A stretch of 64,000 nucleotides of DNA, from positions 992,001 through 1,056,000 of the forward strand of contig NZ_CP019509.1 in the NCBI RefSeq assembly GCF_002002905.1, in the 5' to 3' direction. Shown here piece after piece: positions 1 through 9,736 of the stretch. The stretch is from Aquaspirillum sp. LM1 (GTDB taxonomy: Bacteria > Pseudomonadota > Gammaproteobacteria > Burkholderiales > Aquaspirillaceae). Made by a program: the position numbers and the translations under genes. The notes below the pieces were generated by a model. That model worked only from the letters and a program-made list of their open reading frames with translations. It was not told the DNA's origin and searched no databases. Positions within the stretch are counted from its first letter, which is position 1. The number at the start of each line of letters is the position of its first letter.

Positions 1-1314
1 TGGCATGCCAAAGGGCTGCCAGTGGAAGCTCTGCATGCGTACCTGGAACACTGGCGCGAACGCTTTTACCTGTTTCATCCGGACTGGCCATTCATGCAAG
101 TGGCTGCCCTGGCCGAGGCCGAGGAAACCCGCCACAAAAGCAAACCCTGGACGCAGATTTCGCTGGCCAGCAGCAGCGGCAATGCGCCGGTGCTGTTTGA
201 TCACTCGGTGGACACCCGCCCTTCGCAGATTACCGCCGCTCAAGCCGTGCGCCATTTGCTCGGGTTTTTGCAATTCACCCCCGGTGGCTTGGTGAAAACC
301 GTGAGGGATTCTGACAAGGCCGGTCCACTGGCCAACACCGCAGCCGCCCTACCGATGGGCGACACCCTGGCGCGCACCCTGTGCCTGGCGCTGCATCCCT
401 GCTCCATTGAGCCCGACACGGATCTTCCCGCCTGGGAACAGCCTGCCCCGCCAAGCCTGGCTAACTTGCGCGCCGAGCCCACTCTGGCGACGGGTGCCAA
501 CGACCGCTACACCCGGCTGAGCCGCGCCGTGCTGCTGTTGCCCGAAGACGACGGCCAGCATATCAGCCAACTGCGTTTTGCCGCCGGATGCGCGCTGGCC
601 GAAGACGACCATGCCCCTGATCCAATGGCCAATTACCGCATGGGCAGCAATGGGCTGGTGCGGCTGAACTTCAGCGAGGGCCGCGCCATCTGGCGTGATT
701 TGTCGGCCCTACTGCCCGACCCGAGCGGCAAGCACGCCAAACCTGCTGGCGTGCTGGGCTACGCGCATCGCTTGCTGGGTGCCTTGGGGCAGGCTGACAG
801 CTGGCTGCCAGTGATGGTGCTGGGCTTGACCAGCGATCAGGCCAAGCTGGTGCGCTGGCGGGTAGACAACGTAGCCCTGCCCACCTGCCTGCTGGAACAG
901 GAAGACGTGGTCGAGCTGCTGCGCGCCGCCTTGCGCGACAGTGAGACGCTGTTTGTTGGCCTGCGCCAGATTGCCACGTCCATGCTGGCTGAATCCATGC
1001 CCGATTCCAAGCACAAAGACACCCGCGCCCGTGCCCGCGCCATGTTTGACAACGGTGCCTCGGCGGCCACCTATTTTGCCCATCTGGAACGGCGCTTGCC
1101 GGCGCTGCTGGCCTGCCTGGCGCAAACGGGTGATCACCATACGCTGTGGCAGGCTGCCCAACTGCACGCCATGACGCCCGCCTGGCAAGCCGCCTGCCGA
1201 CAACTGGGCGAGGGCGCGCGCGCCATTCGTGCCTGCGCCCAACATGAGCCCCGTTACCTGGGGTTGATCAAACCCCTGCTGCCCCCTGCCACCAAAGAGG
1301 CCACGCATGTCTGA
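1..1314 (+). CDS. casA: Cas8e/Cse1 (CasA), large Cascade subunit, 5' end cut by window
   Basis: The frame is open from base 1 (the first codons read WHAKGLPVEALHAYLEHW) to the stop at 1314. It gives about 437 residues of a protein usually near 500, so roughly the first 60-90 residues lie outside the window. The internal GTG at 22 is not a real start. In type I-E systems this subunit recognises the PAM and recruits Cas3. The assignment rests mainly on position: it directly precedes cse2-cas7-cas5-cas6e-cas1-cas2 in the canonical I-E order and overlaps cse2 by 8 bases. Cas8e is poorly conserved, so no single motif decides it. cas3 would be expected just upstream. Confidence 0.9.
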   Translation, partial: WHAKGLPVEALHAYLEHWRERFYLFHPDWPFMQVAALAEAEETRHKSKPWTQISLASSSGNAPVLFDHSVDTRPSQITAAQAVRHLLGFLQFTPGGLVKTVRDSDKAGPLANTAAALPMGDTLARTLCLALHPCSIEPDTDLPAWEQPAPPSLANLRAEPTLATGANDRYTRLSRAVLLLPEDDGQHISQLRFAAGCALAEDDHAPDPMANYRMGSNGLVRLNFSEGRAIWRDLSALLPDPSGKHAKPAGVLGYAHRLLGALGQADSWLPVMVLGLTSDQAKLVRWRVDNVALPTCLLEQEDVVELLRAALRDSETLFVGLRQIATSMLAESMPDSKHKDTRARARAMFDNGASAATYFAHLERRLPALLACLAQTGDHHTLWQAAQLHAMTPAWQAACRQLGEGARAIRACAQHEPRYLGLIKPLLPPATKEATHV

Positions 1315-1819
1315 GCCATCATTTATCACCGATTTCATCGAAAAACTGCAAAAGCAGGATCGTCGCGCGCTGGCCATTTTGCGGCGTAGCGCCAGCTTTG
1401 CCCCTGGTGCCTATCCTGCCGCTTATCCGTTTGTCGAGCGCCACGTCGGCGTGGACTGGCACGCCCAGGACAGCCGGCGGCAGGCGCTGTACATCACCGC
1501 CATGCTGTACGCCCTGCATCCGCGTCAGGCCGAGGTCAGCCTGGCCACCGCGTTAGGCCGGCTGATGAAAGCCCGCGACAGCGGCAGCATCGAACTGCGC
1601 TTTATTGCTTTGCTGGCTGCCGATGGCGACGAACTGCCGTATTACCTGCGCCAGATCGTCTCGCTGCTGGCAGCAGACGAACACGGCATCAATTACGCCG
1701 AGCTGCTGCAAGACCTCATCCCGTGGCTGAACAGTTTTTCTCCCGAATCACGCGACCGCATCCGGCAAAAGTGGGCGCGCGATTTTTACCGTCAGCTTGC
1801 CCAGACCCCTGCTGCTTGA
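1307..1819 (+). CDS. casB: Cse2 (Cas11e, CasB), small Cascade subunit
   Basis: 170 residues; E. coli Cse2 has about 160. The protein is predicted to be all-helical and rich in Arg and Leu, as expected for a subunit that lines the Cascade belly and contacts the non-target strand. The ATG at 1307 sits inside the end of cas8e, which suggests translational coupling. The next gene, cas7e, starts 33 bases after the stop, the widest gap in the operon. Sequence conservation in this family is low, so order and size carry most of the weight. Confidence 0.9.
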   Translation: MSEPSFITDFIEKLQKQDRRALAILRRSASFAPGAYPAAYPFVERHVGVDWHAQDSRRQALYITAMLYALHPRQAEVSLATALGRLMKARDSGSIELRFIALLAADGDELPYYLRQIVSLLAADEHGINYAELLQDLIPWLNSFSPESRDRIRQKWARDFYRQLAQTPAA

Positions 1820-1852
1820 ACCCCATCCCATCCCTTATTGTGAGACGCTGCC

Positions 1853-2989
1853 ATGAGCCTGTTTATTGAATTTCACCTGATCCAGAACTTTGCCCCCAGC
1901 AACCTCAACCGCGACGATACCGGTGCCCCCAAAGATGCCATATTTGGCGGCTACCGCCGCGCCCGCATCAGCAGCCAGTGCCTGAAGCGCGCCGTGCGCC
2001 AGACTGCTGAGTTTCCTGCCGGCCACCAGGGTGTGCGCACCAAAAAATTGCTGGAACTGCTGAGCGAGCAACTGCATACCCAATTTGGCCGGGAAGCCGA
2101 AGACATGTCCACCCGCATCCAGCTGGCGCTAGCCGCTGCCGGCCTGGCGGTGAAAGAAGACGGCAAAACCGAATATCTGCTGTTTCTCGGACAACAGGAA
2201 ATCAACGGCTTTGCCCAACTGATTGACCAGCATTGGGATAGTCTGGCCGCGCCAGCCAGCAGCGAAAAGAAAAGTAAAAAAGATGCCAAGGCCAGCGCTC
2301 CGGCTGAGGTGGTCAAGCAAGCCAAAACCATCATGAATGGCGGCAAGGCGCTGGATGTGGCGCTGTTTGGCCGCATGCTGGCCGACCTGCCGGAAGTCAA
2401 CCAGGACGCCGCCTGCCAGATGGCCCACGCCATCAGCACCCACCGCGTTGAGCGCGAATTTGATTATTTTACCGCCGTGGATGACAAAGGCGGCCCGGAA
2501 GAAACCGGTGCCGGCATGATTGGCCAAGTGGAGTTCAATTCCGCCACGTTCTACCGTTACACCAACATTAACCCGGCCAAGCTACTGGACAATCTGCAAG
2601 GCGACCGCGAACTGCTGCTGAACGGTTTGCGCGCCTTCACCCTGGCCCTGGCGCGCGCTATCCCCACCGGCAAGCAAAACACCTTTGCCGCGCACAATCC
2701 ACCCAGCTTTATTGGGGTGGTCATCCGCCATGCCAGCCCGATCAACCTGGCCAATGCCTTTGAAACCCCGGTGTATGCCGAGCGTGGCCAAGCGCTGACC
2801 AAGCCCTCAGTGGTCAAATTGGCCGAATACGACAGTGCGCTATCCGCCGTGTATGGCGACCCCCGCGACTGCTGGGCCTATCTGGATCTGTCGCAAGCCT
2901 GGCCGCAAGACAAGGGCGACAAGCTGAATAGCCTTACCGAACTGGCCGATTGGGTGGCGCAGCACATTGCCAATGCACAGGAGGCCTGA
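1853..2989 (+). CDS. casC: Cas7e (Cse4, CasC), Cascade backbone subunit
   Basis: 378 residues (E. coli CasC 363). The N-terminus (FIEFHLIQNFAPSNLNRDDTG, followed by GGYRRARISSQCLKRA) is the typical Cas7e opening, with the R-x-S-S-Q-C-x-K-R stretch at the crRNA-binding palm. Later hallmarks are FYRYTNINPAKLLDNL and AFTLALARAIPTGKQNTFAAH. Six copies normally form the filament that holds the crRNA. A charged Lys/Ser-rich insert near residues 135-155 (SSEKKSKKDAKAS) probably forms a flexible thumb loop. The start is the first ATG after the gap from cse2, preceded by GAGACGCTGCC. Confidence 0.95.
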   Translation: MSLFIEFHLIQNFAPSNLNRDDTGAPKDAIFGGYRRARISSQCLKRAVRQTAEFPAGHQGVRTKKLLELLSEQLHTQFGREAEDMSTRIQLALAAAGLAVKEDGKTEYLLFLGQQEINGFAQLIDQHWDSLAAPASSEKKSKKDAKASAPAEVVKQAKTIMNGGKALDVALFGRMLADLPEVNQDAACQMAHAISTHRVEREFDYFTAVDDKGGPEETGAGMIGQVEFNSATFYRYTNINPAKLLDNLQGDRELLLNGLRAFTLALARAIPTGKQNTFAAHNPPSFIGVVIRHASPINLANAFETPVYAERGQALTKPSVVKLAEYDSALSAVYGDPRDCWAYLDLSQAWPQDKGDKLNSLTELADWVAQHIANAQEA

Positions 2990-2990
2990 C

Positions 2991-3659
2991 ATGGCCACCT
3001 TGCTGCTGCAACTGGTGGGCCCCATGCAGGCATGGGGCGTCACCAGTCGCTTTGACGAACGCGACAGCGGGCTGGAACCGTCCAAATCCGGGGTGATTGG
3101 CCTGCTGTGTGCCGCCCTGGGACGCGACCGCGCCGAGCCGGTGGACGACCTGGCCGCCCTGCGCATGGGCGTGCGCGTGGACCGTGAAGGCCTGCTGATG
3201 CGCGATTACCAAACCGCCACCGGTCTGTTGCTGGCCTCGGGCAAGCCCGACCACAAGCGCACCGCGATCAGCCCACGGTTTTATCTGGCCGACGCTGCTT
3301 TTTTAGTCGGGCTGGAAGGCTCGCGCACTCTGCTGGACACCTTGCAAAGCGCGCTCAAGCAACCCGTCTGGCCGCTGAGCCTGGGGCGTAAATCCATGCC
3401 GCCCGGCAAACCGGTTTGGCTGGCCGATGGCGTGCGTGACACAGACTTGCTCACCACCCTGGAGCAAGCCGATTACCTCTCCAAGCCACTCCAGCCACAC
3501 GACACCCAGCCGCTGCGCCTGATGCTGGAACACCCTTCAGAAGGCGCGGTGCGGCTGGATCAGCCAGTGGCCCCGTTTGCCCAGCGGCGCTTTGGCCCGC
3601 GCTTTGTCCAATCGGCCACCCTGGAGAGGCGTCATGCACCTGACCCAACTCACGCTTGA
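2991..3659 (+). CDS. casD: Cas5e (CasD), Cascade subunit capping the crRNA 5' handle
   Basis: 222 residues from ATG 2991, chosen because AGGAGG lies 6-11 bases upstream and the protein then begins MATLLLQLVGPMQAWG, the classic Cas5e start. The upstream in-frame ATG at 2967 lies inside cas7e. The body carries SRFDERDSGLEPSKSGVIGLL, a glycine-rich family motif. Cas5e binds the 8-nt 5' handle of the crRNA and anchors Cas8e. The gene begins one base after the cas7e stop and its end overlaps cas6e by 26 bases. Confidence 0.95.
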   Translation: MATLLLQLVGPMQAWGVTSRFDERDSGLEPSKSGVIGLLCAALGRDRAEPVDDLAALRMGVRVDREGLLMRDYQTATGLLLASGKPDHKRTAISPRFYLADAAFLVGLEGSRTLLDTLQSALKQPVWPLSLGRKSMPPGKPVWLADGVRDTDLLTTLEQADYLSKPLQPHDTQPLRLMLEHPSEGAVRLDQPVAPFAQRRFGPRFVQSATLERRHAPDPTHA

Positions 3660-4250
3660 TTCGCGCCACACCGCCATCCGCCGCGATCTGGGCAACGCCT
3701 ACGACATGCACCGCACCCTGGCCCGAGCCTTTGCCACCCAGCTCGATGCGCCTCCCGAACGATTTTTGTGGCGGCTGGATGCGCTGGACGCCCTGACCGG
3801 CCGCGCCGTGGTGTTGATTCAATCCAATGGCCCTGGCGTGTGGAATCACCTGCCCACCCCGAGCGCGCAAGTGCGCGAGAAATCTTTTGACCCCGCTTCG
3901 CTCGCCCAGCTTGGCCAGCGCTGCCAGTTTCGCCTGCTGGCCAACCCCACTGCTTCCCGGCAAGGCAAGCGTTATGGGGTATGGGAAGAAACCGCCCAGC
4001 GCGATTGGCTGATGCGCCAACTGAGCCAAGCCGGGGCAACGTTGCAGGACGTGGAATGCACGCGCAACGAGCGCTGGGTGCTGCGCAAGCCTGCTCAAGC
4101 CGAGCCTATTGTGCTGTGCGCCATTGGCTTTGAAGGTGTCCTCACCGTGGACAAGCCCGATGCCCTGCAACATGCCCTGCGCAATGGCATTGGCCGGGGC
4201 AAATCCTTTGGCCTGGGCCTGCTGTCGCTGGCACCGCTGCGAGACTGGTA

Positions 4251-4251
<1 letters not shown>
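3634..4251 (+). CDS. casE: Cas6e (CasE), pre-crRNA endoribonuclease
   Basis: 205 residues from ATG 3634 (E. coli CasE 199). The start is supported by GGAGAGG 4-10 bases upstream and by the family opening MHLTQLTLDSRH. The extended frame back to 3577 only covers the end of cas5e. The dyad-proximal region AYDMHRTLARAF contains the family histidine, and the C-terminus has the glycine-rich loop GIGRGKSFGLGLLSLAPL that contacts the repeat hairpin. It cleaves at the base of the CCCCGC/GCGGGG stem of this array's repeats. The stop overlaps the cas1 start (TAATG). Confidence 0.95.
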
Positions 4252-5451
<1,200 letters not shown>

Positions 5452-5569
5452 AAAGATGCTCTTTAACAGCCTGAAATCGGCTACCTTGCCTGCCTAAAAA
5501 TTGACCAGAAAAGTTGGTAGATTTTGACGTAGGTGAAAAAGCCTTTTGGATCAATGATGTATTTTTAGT
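5452..5569 (+). promoter_or_regulatory. CRISPR leader
   Basis: 118 bases between the cas2 stop and the first repeat, clearly richer in A/T than the flanking genes. This end is the leader because it abuts cas2, the adjacent repeats are invariant, and the repeats at the far end of the array carry mutations. New spacers enter at 5569/5570. I could not pick out a convincing IHF site or a clean -35/-10 pair by eye. Confidence 0.8.
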
Positions 5570-7307
5570 GTGTTCCCCGCGTCAGCGGGGATGAACCGAC
5601 GCCCTTGCACGGCAGGTCACAGGTATCTTTGTGTTCCCCGCGTCAGCGGGGATGAACCGTAATCGACAATGCGCACTATGTAACCCATTTCGTGTTCCCC
5701 GCGTCAGCGGGGATGAACCGGTAGGGGCTTGCTTGTTGGTGTGAGTGTGTCAGTGTTCCCCGCGTCAGCGGGGATGAACCGGACGTTGGCATTTGACACT
5801 CATGTCACGGATGGTGTTCCCCGCGTCAGCGGGGATGAACCGCATTCTCTCCGTCCTGACAGTTATTTTCATCTGTGTTCCCCGCGTCAGCGGGGATGAA
5901 CCGAATATTACATGGAAATTACTACTGCTGTGTTTGTGTTCCCCGCGTCAGCGGGGATGAACCGGCAAGCGCTTTGTAAAAAGCCTTGTGGAAAAAGTGT
6001 TCCCCGCGTCAGCGGGGATGAACCGAATGGCTTGACCACAATTATCCGACTGCTTGAGTGTTCCCCGCGTCAGCGGGGATGAACCGAGGCAAAATGATTG
6101 ATGAGCAAAATCGTCAGGGTGTTCCCCGCGTCAGCGGGGATGAACCGCATGCTTTGCAGTCCGAAATATTGCCCGGCGTGTGTTCCCCGCGTCAGCGGGG
6201 ATGAACCAGGCGGTGAGGGAAACCGATGAATAACCAGAAAAGTGTTCCCCGCGTCAGCGGGGATGAACCGCACCACAAACATGTCGCCAATGCCGTCTTT
6301 GAGTGTTCCCCGCGTCAGCGGGGATGAACCGATTTATCATTCTCAACTGCTGAGGAAACCATGGTGTTCCCCGCGTCAGCGGGGATGAACCGGGCGCTCA
6401 GGCTGGCGCGCCGCATGTATCCGGGTGTTCCCCGCGTCAGCGGGGATGAACCGTCGATCACCACGCCGCAGCATGTTGATGTGGCGTGTTCCCCGCGTCA
6501 GCGGGGATGAACCGCTTTGGCAGATGCCTTCGATACAACTACATCAGTGTTCCCCGCGTCAGCGGGGATGAACCGCATCAACTTTGCATTTGAAGCACAA
6601 TTGCGAAGTGTTCCCCGCGTCAGCGGGGATGAACCGCCATGCGCAAAACTTCTTTCTATTACTGCACCGTGTTCCCCGCGTCAGCGGGGATGAACCGATG
6701 CCCTTGCACGGCAGGTCACAGGTATCTTTGTGTTCCCCGCGTCAGCGGGGATGAACCGAATCTTCAAACCAGTCCGACGCGCTTTGTTATGTGTTCCCCG
6801 CGTCAGCGGGGATGAACCGCCACAGCGCAAGCGGCTTCTGAGTTGCTTGGAGTGTTCCCCGCGTCAGCGGGGATGAACCGGCCTACTACGATGCCAAAAA
6901 TCAGGACGTGGCGTGTTCCCCGCGTCAGCGGGGATGAACCGGAGTATATTAATGGCACACATAGTACTAAGTGGTGTTCCCCGCGTCAGCGGGGATGAAC
7001 CGGGGCGTCATCATGGGTACTGAATGGACGTTACGTGTTCCCCGCGTCAGCGGGGATGAACCGTAACCATGATTGGCTGAAAGTATCTGAAATCAGTGTT
7101 CCCCGCGTCAGCGGGGATGAACCGCCTTGACAACGCTGCCACAGACAGGGCAGTTCGTGTTCCCCGCGTCAGCGGGGATGAACCGAGCCTTCAAAAGCCC
7201 TACCAGATGCCTACCTGGTGTTCCCCGCGTCAGCGGGGATGAACCGGACCCTATCCCAATCTGCCTCCGAGAGGATCAGTGTTCCCCGCGTCAGCGGGGA
7301 TGAACCG
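5570..7307 (+). CRISPR. Type I-E CRISPR array, leader-proximal part: 29 repeats, 28 complete spacers
   Basis: Repeats are 29 bases, starting GTGTTCCCCGCG and ending GCGGGGATGAACCG, with a 6-bp CCCCGC/GCGGGG hairpin. Starts run every 61 bases from 5570 to 6180, then from 6242 to 7279. Spacers are 32 bases except number 11. There the repeat at 6180 lacks its final G (an A stands in its place) and the next repeat starts 62 bases later. Repeat identity is otherwise perfect, so this half is young or homogenised. Spacer 1 (5599-5630) and spacer 19 (6698-6729) differ at one base. The array continues beyond the inserted IS at 8465. Confidence 0.99.
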
Positions 7308-7335
7308 AATTCTTGACAGGCTATTAACTGTGTGA
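7308..7335 (+). other. Left part of interrupted spacer 29
   Basis: 28 bases of spacer follow the repeat at 7279 before the IS begins. The remaining 7 bases (TGAGTAG) are at 8458-8464. Removing one copy of the TGA found on both sides gives 32 bases, the common spacer length here. Confidence 0.75.
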
Positions 7336-7364
7336 TTCCATTTCTATTTATAAATTGAATTAAT
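7336..7364 (+). repeat. IS left inverted repeat
   Basis: Begins TTCCATTTCTATTTATAAA. It pairs imperfectly with the reverse complement of 8429-8457. The transposase stop codon (7344-7346) lies inside it. Confidence 0.7.
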
Positions 7365-8413
7365 TATCCATTCCCAGCCGGTGAGGCTCTGCATCTTTCC
7401 CGGCTGGTTTTCCAACTGAGCAAGGCCCTGTTCCAAGTGGGCTTCCAAGGCCTCCAGGCTATCGAAGGCTCGGTTGTGGAAGTACTTCTCGCGCAACTCA
7501 TCCCACACGTGTTCCTGCGGGTTGAGTTCCGGCGCATAGGGCGGAAGGAAGATCAACCTCAAGTTGTCCGCCAGCTGAAACGGACTCTTGTGCCAACCGG
7601 CTCCATCCAGCACCATCACGATGTTTTCGTCGGGGTAGCGCCGGGCAACCTCATCCAGAAACAGCTGCATGCACTTGCCGTTCACCTGCGGCAGGATCAA
7701 TGAGTCGAAACGCCCATCTGCCGGACTGATCGCACCGTAGGCATAGACATATTGCTGTGTCACCATGGCTTTCACCACGGGCCGATGCGGCTTTTTCTGC
7801 CAGCAGTGGCGAACGTCGCTGATGCGGCCAAATCGAGCCTCGTCCTGGAACATCAATCGCAGCGGACGCGCTACGGCAAATCGGGTTCTTTCTTCTGCCA
7901 AGCGCCCCTGCAGTTTTTTTTCCAGTCTTCCTGGGCGTCGGGGTCGCTTTTCGGATGAATCTTGTCCGGAGCCACTTTCCGCCAGCCATGGCGCGCCAGC
8001 ATCGCATAAATGGTGGAGAGCGCCAGCGGTTTGCCCAGCTTGGCCTCGATGACCGGCTTGAGCGGCGGCACGATCACCACTCCGCCGGTAGCCGCCTCGG
8101 TGAGCGCCTCATCCAGAATCTTGGCCTCTTGCTCCAGGCTGGCCTTGGCCCGGTTGCGCAGTTCGCGCTTGCTGCGCTTGGGCCTGGCTTCGCCAGCCTG
8201 CTCCCGGCAGAAATTCGTCCGCAACGTACAGGTTGCCCCGACCGAACGACCAATGATTTGAGCCGTCTGCTCGATGCTGAGGTTGAACAGCAGTGGCAGC
8301 GCAACCGCCTGAGCGGTGCGCAACTCTTCTACTGTCTTTGCCTTTTTCAGCAAATCTTGAGCCTGTGCCAGATGTTCCATCCCGCCCGGAAGCCGTGCCA
8401 TGTTCATCTCCAT
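7344..8413 (-). CDS. IS630-family transposase, two frames joined by -1 frameshift
   Basis: The first frame (8413 to 7871, about 180 aa) holds the helix-turn-helix DNA-binding half, with LSIEQTAQIIGRSVGATCTL. The second frame (ending at 7344) holds the DDE catalytic half: Asp in MFQDEARFGR, Asp in VMVLDGAGWHKS and Glu in YAPELNPQEHVWDELR. The two overlap at 7871-7901. At 7914-7921 the coding strand has TGG AAA AAA AAC TGC, containing the slippery heptamer A-AAA-AAC. A -1 slip joins the frames and gives a protein of about 356 residues. The real start may be the third ATG, since GGAG lies 6 bases before it. No inactivating mutation is visible. Confidence 0.88.
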
Positions 8414-8428
8414 CGATAGGGTGGAGAT

Positions 8429-8457
8429 ATTATTTCATTTTATATCTGTAATTGGAA
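8429..8457 (-). repeat. IS right inverted repeat
   Basis: Read on the minus strand it begins TTCCAATTACAGATATAAAA, matching the left end at about 22 of 29 positions. Confidence 0.7.
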
Positions 8458-8464
8458 TGAGTAG

Positions 8465-9594
8465 GTGTTCCCCGCGTCAGCGGGGATGAACCGCAATTGC
8501 GCCTGTGTATGACCATCACAGGTAAGTGTTCCCCGCGTCAGCGGGGATGAACCGGAACTTTGAAAATGGATAATGTCTTGAATAGGGTGTTCCCCGCGTC
8601 AGCGGGGATGAACCGGAGATGGTGGTAAATTTCCACATGGTACTGTTGTGTTCCCCGCGTCAGCGGGGATGAACCGATTCGATTGTATGAGAAAGCATGG
8701 GAAATGTAGTGTGTTCCCCGCGTCAGCGGGGATGAACCGCTGGACAGTTTATTATACGGAGCCCGGCCAAAAGTGTTCCCCGCGTCAGCGGGGATGAACC
8801 GTAGGACTAGGTTTCAACTGGGTAGTAAGGCTTGTGTTCCCCGCGTCAGCGGGGATGAACCGATGTATTTGGAAGACGAGAAGATGCGATCTGTGTGTTC
8901 CCCGCGTCAGCGGGGATGAACCGCACGTTATGAATTGCTTGTTCCGTGCCTTGCAGTGTTCCCCGCGTCAGCGGGGATGAACCGAGCGCGCAAGAAAATA
9001 CGGTGGAAAGCCTTCTGTGTTCCCCGCGTCAGCGGGGATGAACCGACTCAGCGTCCGGAAAAATCCCGTGGCAAAAGGTGTTCCCCGCGTCAGCGGGGAT
9101 GAACCGACCGTCTGGGTCACCGCCGCCAAACGGTTTGGGTGTTCCCCGCGTCAGCGGGGATGAACCGCATTAGTTTACGCTGCGCGTCAATAGGCATTGG
9201 TGTTCCCCGCGTCAGCGGGGATGAACCGGCATTTGCCGAATTTAGCACCGCCACCGGCCAGTGTTCCCCGCGTCAGCGGGGATGAACCGCACGTCCACGT
9301 TTTGCAGCCCGACAAACACCGGTGTTCCCCGCGTCAGCGGGGATGAACCGGCGTATGACCATGATGTGGCCAAAAACAAACCGTGTTCCCCGCGTCAGCG
9401 GGGATGAACCGACAGCTACACGATCTACTGCCAGGGCCTGGTGGTGTTCCCCGCGTCAGCAGGGATGAACCGAACCGCTTGCCAACAACCGAAGGGGCAA
9501 ACGCGTGTTCCTCGCGTCAGCGGGGATGAACCGTCGTCACCATGACCTGAGAGGGCCATAATTCAGTGTTCCCCGCGTCAGCGGGGGTGAACCG
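8465..9594 (+). CRISPR. Type I-E CRISPR array, leader-distal part: 19 repeats, 18 spacers
   Basis: Same repeat as 5570-7307. Starts are 8465, 8526, 8587, 8648, 8711, 8773, then every 61 bases to 9566. Spacers are 32 bases except those before 8711 (34) and 8773 (33). The last three repeats each carry one substitution: A in the distal stem at 9444, T in the proximal stem at 9505, and G for A near the end at 9566. This is the normal decay of a trailer end. With the first part the array has 48 repeats and 47 spacers. Expression of this half may be lowered by the IS. Confidence 0.99.
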
Positions 9595-9638
9595 GGGCAA
9601 TCGGCGTCTGCCTCCCGCGCTCACTGTATGTGGGGATT

Positions 9639-9730
9639 GCACTGGCCGGGTTGGACTCGAACCAACGTCACCACCGGCGCATTGCTGCGCCGCCGTCCCG
9701 TCTACCTGAATGGGGCTCTACGACCAGTGC
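9639..9730 (-). ncRNA. tRNA-like small structured RNA (candidate; degenerate or unusual tRNA)
   Basis: On the minus strand the ends form a 10-bp stem (GCACTGGTCG with CGGCCAGTGC, one G-U). Inside are a perfect T-arm at 9650-9666 (GTTGG-TTCGAGT-CCAAC), a 7-bp hairpin capped by a GCAA tetraloop at 9675-9692 where an anticodon arm would sit, and a weak D-like arm (CCC...CAGGTAGA...GGG) near 9697-9715. There is no 7-base anticodon loop and no encoded 3' CCA, unlike the four ordinary tRNA genes in this window. It may be a decayed tRNA, a tRNA-mimic RNA or a remnant left by recombination. Confidence 0.5.
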
Positions 9731-9736
9731 GGTTTT

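Larger units (their letters stand above)
7336..8457 (-). mobile_element. IS630-family insertion sequence inside a CRISPR spacer
   Basis: A 1122-bp element with imperfect terminal inverted repeats (TTCCA...; about 22 of 29 positions match between the left end and the reverse complement of the right end). It carries one frameshifted DDE transposase on the minus strand, opposite to array transcription. The flanks share TGA (7333-7335 and 8458-8460), suggesting a 3-bp target duplication. The family usually duplicates TA, and no TA pair fits the ends here, so the exact boundaries may be off by a base or two. Confidence 0.88.

Noticed and set aside
6070-6282. Minus-strand frame of 70 residues with repeated FIPADAGNT
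   Set aside because: This is the CRISPR repeat read as protein, a known annotation artefact; no gene is there.
7308-8464. TA target-site duplication at the IS ends
   Set aside because: TA pairs occur at 7323-7325 and 8462-8463, but using them leaves about 20 bases of spacer and mismatched IS ends; TGA fits better.
9639-9730. tRNA-Sec or an allo-tRNA with an extended acceptor
   Set aside because: The long closing stem hinted at this, but there is no anticodon loop: the central hairpin has only a 4-base loop and no room remains for a second arm.
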